Positions 5,436 through 9,663 of a stretch of DNA of 9,663 nucleotides are shown piece by piece. Below the pieces are notes generated by a model that did not search any database, was not told where the DNA came from, and saw nothing but the letters and a program-made list of their open reading frames with translations. Origin of the DNA: CAYILC01 sp964364145 (GTDB lineage: Bacteria; Patescibacteriota; Microgenomatia; UBA1400; UBA12028); the NCBI GenBank assembly GCA_964364145.1, contig CAYILC010000032.1:1-9663 (forward strand), in the 5' to 3' direction. The translations under genes were made by a program, and so were the position numbers. Every line of letters starts with the position of its first letter. Positions within the stretch are counted from its first letter, which is position 1.

Positions 5436-5452
5436 TTTATTTAGGATACTAT
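5424..5452 (+). promoter_or_regulatory. HNH gene promoter (leaderless type)
   Basis: -35 TTGATT (5424-5429), a 17-nt spacer and -10 TACTAT (5447-5452). The -10 ends 6 nt before the ATG, and an in-frame TAA immediately upstream (5453-5455) fixes that start. No Shine-Dalgarno sequence is present. Confidence 0.55.
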
Positions 5453-5458
5453 TAAAAT

Positions 5459-5908
5459 ATGGAAAAGCTATGTGCTCGGTGTAAGAAATTACTCGATGAA
5501 TCCAAGTTTAATTGGAAGTTTAAAAACATTCGCAGAGCTACCTATTGCAAGGAGTGTTCACGCGAGTATATTAAAGAACACTACGAAAAAAATAAGCCGT
5601 ACTATTTAAAAAAAGCAAAAAAAAGAAATGTCAGATTGAGAAAAACAGAACACGCCTATGTCCTTCGATTCTTAAGGTCGCATCCTTGTGTGGATTGCGG
5701 AGAAACCGATATTGTAGTATTGGAATTCGATCATCGAAATCAATTTGATAAGGACTACGAAGTAAGTCAAATGATACAAAGAAGAATGCCAGCAAATAAA
5801 ATAATTGATGAAATATCAAAATGCGATGTTCGATGCGCAAACTGTCATCGTAGAAAAACGGTAAAAGAAACAAAAAGTTGGAGATTACATCTTGCCCCTG
5901 TGGCCTAA
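5459..5908 (+). CDS. HNH endonuclease with N-terminal zinc ribbon
   Basis: 149 residues. A first zinc-binding unit, C5-x2-C8 and C30-x2-C33, is followed by a very basic lysine/tyrosine-rich linker (about 38-63), then an HNH domain. The HNH domain has CVDC (77-80), the beta-hairpin LEFDHR with catalytic-type D91-H92, and CANCHRRKT (126-134) closing the zinc knuckle. Such proteins cut DNA and occur as free-standing nucleases, often with mobile elements; the target is unknown. The start is fixed by an in-frame TAA two codons upstream. The last 15 bases, including the TAA stop, are the first 15 bases of tRNA-Arg. The gene is more A-rich than its neighbours, with long A-runs and many AAA/AGA codons, which suggests acquisition by transfer. 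No intron or repeat pair marking a complete mobile element is visible. Confidence 0.85.
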   Translation: MEKLCARCKKLLDESKFNWKFKNIRRATYCKECSREYIKEHYEKNKPYYLKKAKKRNVRLRKTEHAYVLRFLRSHPCVDCGETDIVVLEFDHRNQFDKDYEVSQMIQRRMPANKIIDEISKCDVRCANCHRRKTVKETKSWRLHLAPVA

Positions 5909-5967
5909 TGGATAGGGCACTTGTCTTCGGAACAAGGTTTGTGGGGGTTCGATTCCCTCCAGGGGCA
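5894..5967 (+). tRNA. tRNA-Arg (anticodon TCG)
   Basis: A 74-nt cloverleaf: acceptor GCCCCTG/CAGGGGC, D stem GCC/GGC, anticodon stem CTTGT/ACAAG with loop CTTCGGA (anticodon TCG, U33), T loop TTCGATT, discriminator A, no encoded CCA. Its 5' 15 bases are also the end of the HNH reading frame. No separate promoter is evident, so it may be processed from the HNH transcript or use a promoter inside that gene. Confidence 0.95.
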
Positions 5968-6093
5968 CTACATAGGATCAATGGAAAAAATTGCAGAAAT
6001 AAAAATCGTATTGCAGAGGTAATTTTTGCATTGATTTATTTCTTCTTCAGGGGTCAGAGGATTGAGGTTCACAACACGAATATATCGAGTATA

Positions 6094-6360
6094 TTATGGA
6101 GCAATTTCATCCATCAAAGCATCTATACACTCCAATAATGCACCGTTTGGGAAATTTAAATCTCGGTATTCAGGATGGAAAGTATATGCAATTCTCTTGT
6201 CTATAATTTGGTGCCTACCACCTGGAAGGACAGCTCTTTTTTGATACTCGGGAGGAATTTTCTCTACTGGAGTTACACGCTCTCCATGAAGATACTGATA
6301 TTGACCATCATGCCATTCTTCTTTTAAATGAGTCATCATAATAGAGATGTATTGTAACAT
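6094..6360 (-). CDS. Small hypothetical protein, 88 aa
   Basis: I do not recognise this family. It is an 88-residue soluble protein with aromatic and charged residues, no signal peptide or membrane helix. Its core includes the ERVTPVEKIPPEYQKR and FHPEYRDLNFPNGALLE stretches, which look like folded protein rather than random frame. The start at 6360 has AGGA with a 6-nt spacer; a double ATG at codons 8-9 is an alternative, preceded by TGTTACAAT, an extended -10-like sequence. It is divergent from tRNA-Lys. The stop overlaps a small palindrome (AATATA, 5 nt, TATATT at 6079-6095). The plus-strand frames here look like shadows. The call rests on length, start signal and composition only. Confidence 0.5.
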   Translation of the reverse strand: MLQYISIMMTHLKEEWHDGQYQYLHGERVTPVEKIPPEYQKRAVLPGGRHQIIDKRIAYTFHPEYRDLNFPNGALLECIDALMDEIAP

Positions 6361-6384
6361 TTTATATCCTGATCAAGGGACAAA

Positions 6385-6393
6385 TGATATAAT
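6385..6393 (+). promoter_or_regulatory. Extended -10 promoter of tRNA-Lys
   Basis: TGATATAAT: TGn followed by a perfect TATAAT. Transcription would start near 6400, giving a leader of about 9 nt before the tRNA. No good -35 is seen. Confidence 0.65.
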
Positions 6394-6408
6394 TCCTCTG
6401 TGGTTTTT

Positions 6409-6482
6409 GGCCCCGTAGCTCAGTTGGTTAGAGCAGTTGCCTCTTAAGCAACGTGTCGCGCGTTCGAATCGCGCCGGGGTCA
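6409..6482 (+). tRNA. tRNA-Lys (anticodon CTT)
   Basis: A 74-nt cloverleaf: acceptor GGCCCCG/CGGGGTC with one G-T pair, D arm GCTC/GAGC, anticodon stem GTTGC/GCAAC with loop CTCTTAA (anticodon CTT), variable loop GTGTC, T stem GCGCG/CGCGC with loop TTCGAAT, discriminator A, no encoded CCA. Confidence 0.96.
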
Positions 6483-6537
6483 CTATTATTTGTTCAACTC
6501 TCGCTGGACCCACAATGTATTTCAATAAATTCTCACT

Positions 6538-7038
6538 GTGGAGTACTATAAAGGCATGACATTCATTCTTTCGGAACTTTTTGCATTCGTCGATCTTGCC
6601 GGCAAATCAACCTATGCCGCTGGAAAACCTCCAGTGAAAAACAGTGAGCGAAAAGATTTTATTGAATGGGAATTTGCGCAAGGGAAGTGGTCATATCGCG
6701 ACAGTTATACAGGACATGTGAAGTCTACCGGGCAAGAGATTGTTCGATATGACGAAAAAATTGTCTGGGCAAATTCGTATTGCGGTGGTATGACTGAAGG
6801 GAACAAATCGCGAGCAGATGAAACATTTGATTTTCTGAAACTTGCAATATCTCAAGATGAACTAACGTTTCAATCACTGCGAGGCCCGTCACAATTCGTA
6901 CAAGGAGATTGGTTATATAGGTACACGCAAGAAGGTGATATCACCAACTACCGCGGACATGAAGAGATTTTATACAAAAGTGTTGTTGTATTTTTCCACA
7001 GAACGATTGGCGGAATGGTAATACATAAACAAAGTTAA
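6538..7038 (+). CDS. DUF5680-like protein
   Basis: 166 residues from a GTG start, or 160 from the ATG at 6556. It matches my recollection of the DUF5680 pattern: a first helix ending KSTYAAG (23-29), then a strand pair with GKWSYRDSYTGHVKSTGQEIV (49-69), then IVWANSYCGG (75-84). That gives the typical Y-D-Y-G, GQE-V and VW-x-YxGG sequence blocks. The second half keeps GDWLYRYTQEGDITNYRGHEEI (123-144), which looks like a continuation of the same sheet. The function of this domain is not known to me; it occurs alone and behind helix-turn-helix domains, and no HTH is present here. There is no signal peptide. Start choice is uncertain: GGAG lies 12 nt before the ATG, and the GTG has no ribosome site. 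The gene converges with the glycosidase gene, the stops being 4 nt apart. Confidence 0.7.
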   Translation: MEYYKGMTFILSELFAFVDLAGKSTYAAGKPPVKNSERKDFIEWEFAQGKWSYRDSYTGHVKSTGQEIVRYDEKIVWANSYCGGMTEGNKSRADETFDFLKLAISQDELTFQSLRGPSQFVQGDWLYRYTQEGDITNYRGHEEILYKSVVVFFHRTIGGMVIHKQS

Positions 7039-7042
7039 TTTT

Positions 7043-8011
7043 TTACTTCCCCAACGCTTTTTTATAGGCGTCAAAGTGTAACGTTGGTTTCCCCTGGCTA
7101 TCGTAAAAACTAAACTGAGCAAATGACCCAGGCGCTCCTTTCAACACAAATGGAGTGACGGCGCGAATGCGAGGGTCGGACCAGATATTTGTCACAGCGT
7201 ACTCATAATACCACGAAAGCCATTTCGCAGTTTGCTTCGTTTCTATCCAACCAGTTTCGGTGATATAGATCGGAAATTTTTTTTGAGAGTATTTCTTCAA
7301 AAAAGCCAGTTCAAACTCAAAACCCCGCAAACTATTTTTCCCTTGTGCGGTTGGAGAGGCAGTAAAACCAGGATTGGGGTAGGAATGCGATGTCCAACCA
7401 TCCATAATCTCCAATACATCCGGATGTGAACGAAACATGCGTTCCAAGTAAGTAAACTCTTCCATGGTGATTTTTCCGTTCGGTGCAGATAGATCCAAAC
7501 CTGCAGGAAGCACAACATAGCCAACGTTTTCTGCGTGCAACCAATATCCAGTAAACTCCAATATGCCAGCATATCCCTCTGGATCTAACACCCCGCCCCA
7601 TTCGTTCGCATGATTTGGCTCGTTGAATACCACTACGATGCGTTCGTTTGGCACTGGCCATTCCAAAGAAGAAAGCGCCGCGGTTAAATCCACAACGTCC
7701 TTTTTCGTGGGAACAACCCAAGAACCATTGTTAAACCGCGTGGCCAATCGAATAATTGGTTGAAACTTGAGCTCACGAGCCTGGGAAAAAAAGCGTTGCC
7801 AGTCAGATAGTCGATGCGTATCATCCAAGGTAAACGGGATAGTTACATAGTCCCATTGATCTTTTGTTTTTACGTTTTTGAGAAGCGCACTAGCCGCGTC
7901 AAGTTCGCCGGTGTTCAAAATGTGCACGCCCTGCACATCCACCGCAAAAACTTGAGGCACAAACCACAGAAAAACTACAACACAACAGCCGAACACAAAA
8001 ACATTTCGCAT
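7043..8011 (-). CDS. Secreted TIM-barrel glycoside hydrolase (clan GH-A-like)
   Basis: 322 residues with a clear signal peptide: MRN, a hydrophobic core to about residue 18, and a likely cleavage after VFA (23). The mature part looks like a (beta/alpha)8 glycosidase. VVVFNEPNHANEW carries the acid/base pair N130-E131 at the end of strand 4. IYITETGW carries E252 at the end of strand 7 as the nucleophile. WTSHSYP (206-211) gives the H-x-Y found between them in GH5/GH39-like enzymes. This is the pattern of retaining glycosidases of clan GH-A. The substrate is unknown; envelope or host polysaccharide are candidates. A TGATATACT extended -10 lies 9 nt before the ATG, so the mRNA has almost no leader. 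It is divergent from the lysozyme-like gene with 88 bases between, and both products act outside the cytoplasm. Confidence 0.8.
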   Translation of the reverse strand: MRNVFVFGCCVVVFLWFVPQVFAVDVQGVHILNTGELDAASALLKNVKTKDQWDYVTIPFTLDDTHRLSDWQRFFSQARELKFQPIIRLATRFNNGSWVVPTKKDVVDLTAALSSLEWPVPNERIVVVFNEPNHANEWGGVLDPEGYAGILEFTGYWLHAENVGYVVLPAGLDLSAPNGKITMEEFTYLERMFRSHPDVLEIMDGWTSHSYPNPGFTASPTAQGKNSLRGFEFELAFLKKYSQKKFPIYITETGWIETKQTAKWLSWYYEYAVTNIWSDPRIRAVTPFVLKGAPGSFAQFSFYDSQGKPTLHFDAYKKALGK

Positions 8012-8020
8012 ATTTTGTCT

Positions 8021-8029
8021 AGTATATCA
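8021..8029 (-). promoter_or_regulatory. Glycosidase gene promoter (near-leaderless)
   Basis: The minus strand reads TGATATACT (TGn + TATACT), ending 9 nt before the ATG at 8011. The start site would leave at most about 0-4 nt of leader. The -35 region has no match to consensus and is instead covered by the tandem repeat at 8031-8051. Confidence 0.6.
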
Positions 8030-8030
8030 T

Positions 8031-8051
8031 TTTCGCCTGGATTTGCCTGGA
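8031..8051. repeat. Tandem direct repeat in the divergent promoter region
   Basis: TTTCGCCTGGA (8031-8041) is followed directly by TTTGCCTGGA (8042-8051), the same unit minus one C. It covers the -35 region of the glycosidase promoter and lies 49 bases before the lysozyme-like gene, so it is a candidate regulator site shared by both. Confidence 0.5.
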
Positions 8052-8099
8052 AAAACACCGTGCATGTTCTTCAAAAATCGTGTACGCTGAATACTCGCT

Positions 8100-8765
8100 A
8101 TGGTGAAATTTACGCTATCAAAATATCTGTTGTGCTTGAGCTGGTTTTTCCTTGCGATCTTTGCCTACACGGCAACAAGTTCTTTGCTATACATCACACA
8201 GCGCAAGCAAGAAATCGCCGTTGTGCCATACAAACTCCCCGTGACAGCCTCCTCCTCACAACCATCTCTCGGGACCGTTGCAGGGGTGAGCATAAGCATT
8301 GAAGGAATCGATGGTCGCCAAGACATTGTGGCCGCGTTTTTGGCACGATATACATCGCCGCTCCAGCCCTATGATCACTTCGCTAAGTTTATTGTGGATA
8401 CAGCCGACAAATATGGTGTGGACTATCGCCTCATCCCCGCGATCATGATGCAGGAAAGTAATCTCTGCAAAGCGATTCCACAAGGTTCATATAACTGTCT
8501 GGGATTTGGCATTCATGCTCGAGGGACATTAGGCTTTGCTAGTTACGAAGAATCTATTGATCGCGCAACCCGCGAGCTCAAAAAAAACTATATCGATATA
8601 GGTTTGGATACACCGGAAAAAATCATGACGAAATATACACCTGGAAGCAATGGAAGCTGGGCGGCGTCGGTGAACCAATGGATTGCGGAAATGGAGTATA
8701 ACAGTCGTGATTTAGGCAAGGCCGAGAAGAATGACGCAAATCTTAATCAGTACACACAAAAGTAG
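8100..8765 (+). CDS. Membrane-anchored lysozyme-like / glucosaminidase-type peptidoglycan hydrolase
   Basis: 221 residues. One N-terminal hydrophobic helix (about 8-32) with no clear cleavage site suggests an anchor, followed by a Ser/Thr/Pro-rich linker (45-90) and a lysozyme-fold domain (about 91-200). The active-site segment is YGVDYRLIPAIMMQESNLC (105-123): the glutamate E119 in QESN sits where lytic transglycosylases and GH73-type glucosaminidases carry their catalytic acid. C123 and C133 could form a disulfide outside the cell. The GFASYEESIDRA (145-156) and IMTKYTPGSNGSW (175-187) blocks match this family. Expected role: cutting glycan strands during growth or division, or attacking a host wall. 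The start may be the ATG at 8100 or the GTG next to it (8103); AATACT ends 4 nt before the first and 7 nt before the second. Confidence 0.75.
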   Translation: MVKFTLSKYLLCLSWFFLAIFAYTATSSLLYITQRKQEIAVVPYKLPVTASSSQPSLGTVAGVSISIEGIDGRQDIVAAFLARYTSPLQPYDHFAKFIVDTADKYGVDYRLIPAIMMQESNLCKAIPQGSYNCLGFGIHARGTLGFASYEESIDRATRELKKNYIDIGLDTPEKIMTKYTPGSNGSWAASVNQWIAEMEYNSRDLGKAEKNDANLNQYTQK

Positions 8766-8834
8766 ATTTTGGAATCTAGTATCTAAATTGTTTGTACACT
8801 AATATTCGCCCAATGTTCGTGTCCTATAAGTCTA

Positions 8835-8863
8835 TTGACAGACGTTATCTTGTGTGTTACTAT
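8835..8863 (+). promoter_or_regulatory. Consensus promoter of candidate small RNA
   Basis: A perfect -35 TTGACA (8835-8840), a 17-nt spacer and -10 TACTAT (8858-8863, 4 of 6). Transcription is expected to begin near 8869-8871. The inverted repeat TGTGT (8853-8857) and ACACA (8865-8869) brackets the -10 and could be an operator. Confidence 0.7.
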
Positions 8864-8869
8864 TACACA

Positions 8870-8942
8870 TAGATCTGAAGGTTTTCTCCATAAGAGACTA
8901 CGTTCAGGTTATGAAAACCCCGACCTCCCAGTCGGGTTTTTT
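8870..8942 (+). ncRNA. Candidate small structured RNA (about 73 nt)
   Basis: The segment runs from the predicted start of a strong promoter to the end of an intrinsic terminator and holds no convincing reading frame. The 5' half can form a symmetric hairpin: CTGAA (8875-8879) with TTCAG (8903-8907), a 5 x 5 internal loop, TCTC (8885-8888) with GAGA (8894-8897), and loop CATAA. An alternative pairing, GGTTTTC (8880-8886) with GAAAACC (8913-8919), would exclude that hairpin and touch the base of the terminator. I recognise no known RNA family. It could be a trans-acting sRNA, a leader/attenuator, or a decoy transcript. Confidence 0.55.
8914..8942 (+). terminator. Intrinsic terminator of the small RNA
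   Basis: CCCGAC (8919-8924), loop CTCCCA, GTCGGG (8931-8936) and then six T (8937-8942), preceded by AAAA that can pair with the T-run. A textbook rho-independent terminator for plus-strand transcription. Confidence 0.9.
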
Positions 8943-8946
8943 GTAT

Positions 8947-8979
8947 AAAAAAGAACGGGAAGATCGGGACTACCCGTTC
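8947..8979 (-). terminator. Intrinsic terminator facing the opposite way
   Basis: On the minus strand, GAACGGG (8979-8973) and CCCGTTC (8959-8953) form a perfect 7-bp stem with a 13-nt loop, followed by six T (8952-8947). No minus-strand gene lies to its right in the window, so it would stop antisense transcription coming from the tRNA-Leu/tig side. Confidence 0.6.
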
Positions 8980-8984
8980 GGAGC

Positions 8985-8993
8985 TGATACAAT
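8985..8993 (+). promoter_or_regulatory. Extended -10 promoter for tRNA-Leu(TAG)
   Basis: TGATACAAT (TGn + TACAAT) ends 8 nt before the tRNA 5' base, so the leader would be only one or two bases. The same nonamer precedes tRNA-Leu(CAG). Confidence 0.6.
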
Positions 8994-9001
8994 ACCACCA
9001 T

Positions 9002-9087
9002 GCATCGGTGGCGGAACTGGTAGACGCGCAGGGCTTAGAACCCTGTGCCCCTCAAAAGGCATGTGAGTCCGATTCTCACCCGGTGCA
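9002..9087 (+). tRNA. tRNA-Leu (anticodon TAG)
   Basis: An 86-nt type II tRNA: acceptor GCATCGG/CCGGTGC (one T-G pair), D stem GCG/CGC, anticodon stem CAGGG/CCCTG with loop CTTAGAA (anticodon TAG), variable arm TGCC...GGCA, T stem GTGAG/CTCAC, discriminator A, no encoded CCA. The T loop is TCCGATT, with C in place of the usual U55, as in tRNA-Gly here. Confidence 0.95.
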
Positions 9088-9143
9088 CACATGAAAAAAG
9101 GGGGGGGAATTGTTTTGTGCTAGCCAATTATTCTCTTTTTCTG

Positions 9144-9149
9144 TATACT
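9144..9149 (+). promoter_or_regulatory. -10 box of tig (near-leaderless)
   Basis: TATACT, preceded by TG, ends 9 nt before the tig ATG at 9159. No Shine-Dalgarno sequence lies in the 9-nt gap, and no good -35 is visible at 16-18 nt upstream. Confidence 0.5.
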
Positions 9150-9158
9150 TAGCGCCCT

Positions 9159-9663
9159 ATGCCAGACACAAAAACTCAAAAACGCCAAACTTTTATTGCT
9201 GACAACGTCAAGTTCACCCTCATCATCCCATGGGCGATTGTGCAAAAAGGATACCAAAAAACACTCCAAACATTTATTCAAATTGTAGAAATTAAGGGTT
9301 TTCGCAAAGGCAAAGCCCCCGCAAAACTTGTGGAAGAAAAAGTGGGCAAGACCAAGATTTACGAAGAAACGGTATCTTTAGTGCTTTCGCCGGCATACAC
9401 AGAAACAATTCAAAAAAAGAACTACAAGCCAATCACCGAGCCTCATATTCACCCAACTTCTATGGACGAAAACAAGGACTGGGTGTTTGAGGTTGAGATC
9501 GCCGAGTATCCAGAGGTAAAACTCGGAAGCTATCTCGATGTAATCAAAGGTGTAAAGGCGAAAAACGCCATCTGGACACCCGGAAAGGACGAGAAAAAGT
9601 CGGAAGAGCCAGCGGAAAAGGCCGAAGATCAGAAATTGCGAGAGATTTTCCACGCTTTACTCG
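9159..9663 (+). CDS. tig: Trigger factor (N-terminal part; runs off the window)
   Basis: The frame opens at ATG 9159, after an in-frame TAG at 9150-9152, and is still open at the edge, giving 168 codons. It begins MPDTKTQKRQTF. The ribosome-binding domain has the signature loop GFRKGKAP (about residues 47-54), which docks on ribosomal protein L23 at the tunnel exit. It continues through YEETVSLVLSPAYTETI and the WVFEVEIAEYPEVKLGSY strand that ends the domain (to about 126). Trigger factor is the ribosome-bound chaperone that meets nascent chains. After the N-domain there is a Lys/Glu-rich linker (about 142-156) before a predicted helix, which looks longer than in E. coli. The peptidyl-prolyl isomerase and C-terminal domains, if present, lie outside. 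It follows tRNA-Leu(TAG) but has its own -10. Confidence 0.9.
   Translation, partial: MPDTKTQKRQTFIADNVKFTLIIPWAIVQKGYQKTLQTFIQIVEIKGFRKGKAPAKLVEEKVGKTKIYEETVSLVLSPAYTETIQKKNYKPITEPHIHPTSMDENKDWVFEVEIAEYPEVKLGSYLDVIKGVKAKNAIWTPGKDEKKSEEPAEKAEDQKLREIFHALL

Noticed and set aside
6062..6244. Plus-strand frames in the tRNA-Arg to tRNA-Lys interval
   Set aside because: No start signals and unconvincing protein composition; they mirror the minus-strand 88-aa frame or run out of the tRNA.
7051..7087. CCAACG...CGTTGG inverted repeat at the end of the glycosidase gene as a bidirectional terminator
   Set aside because: The loop is about 25 nt, the stem is only 6 bp, and there is no T-run after it on either strand.
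8854..9066. 70-aa plus-strand frame across the sRNA terminator and tRNA-Leu
   Set aside because: It starts inside the sRNA promoter and reads through a terminator and a tRNA gene; it has no ribosome site.
1..9663. Possible alternative genetic code (no TGA stop codons seen)
   Set aside because: All genes stop at TAA or TAG, but none contains in-frame TGA and glycines are coded normally. A dozen genes is too few to infer recoding of TGA.
1..9663. CRISPR array, insertion sequence or prophage
   Set aside because: No regularly spaced repeats, transposase-like protein, integrase or phage structural protein was seen on either strand.

Overview
The window looks like a piece of a small, densely packed bacterial chromosome, most likely from the Candidate Phyla Radiation (Patescibacteria). 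This is inferred from three things: eight tRNA genes with no encoded CCA, short genes in tiny transcription units, and several protein forms that resemble CPR versions. The standard stops TAA and TAG are used throughout. No TGA stop was found, and no gene needs TGA recoding to be intact.

Layout. (i) Bases 1-932 (+) hold the 3' part of a GT28 glycosyltransferase of the MGDG-synthase/diacylglycerol glucosyltransferase type. (ii) Bases 970-4004 form a minus-strand block. In transcription order it holds tRNA-Leu(GAG), tRNA-Val(UAC), tRNA-Phe(GAA), an unknown 111-aa protein, a truncated LysRS-like EF-P lysine ligase (epmA), EF-P (efp), a GNAT acetyltransferase and tRNA-Gly(GCC). (iii) Bases 4077-5310 (-) hold a cytidylate-kinase-like protein, tRNA-Leu(CAG) and a 63-aa unknown protein. 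(iv) Bases 5459-7038 hold an HNH endonuclease whose stop codon lies inside tRNA-Arg(UCG), a small unknown gene on the minus strand, tRNA-Lys(CUU) and a DUF5680-like protein. (v) Bases 7043-8765 hold two divergent exported genes, a secreted TIM-barrel glycoside hydrolase and a membrane-anchored lysozyme-like muramidase. (vi) Bases 8835-8942 carry a consensus promoter followed about 70 nt later by an intrinsic terminator with no gene between, which is a candidate small RNA. (vii) tRNA-Leu(UAG) and the start of trigger factor (tig, running off the right edge) close the window.

How the parts fit. Translation dominates: eight tRNAs (three of them Leu isoacceptors), EF-P with its likely modifying enzyme, and trigger factor. 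The second theme is the cell envelope: a lipid glycosyltransferase, a secreted glycosidase and a peptidoglycan hydrolase.

A recurring regulatory pattern is a -10 box only 6-9 nt before the start codon with no Shine-Dalgarno sequence. It occurs at efp, the cytidylate-kinase-like gene, the HNH gene, the glycosidase gene and tig, and predicts leaderless or nearly leaderless mRNAs. Two small unknown genes instead have strong Shine-Dalgarno sequences. The best candidates for something undescribed are the small RNA at 8870-8942, the leaderless set, the HNH/tRNA-Arg fusion point with its upstream palindrome, and the atypical tRNAs (C33 in Leu-GAG; C55 in Gly and Leu-UAG).
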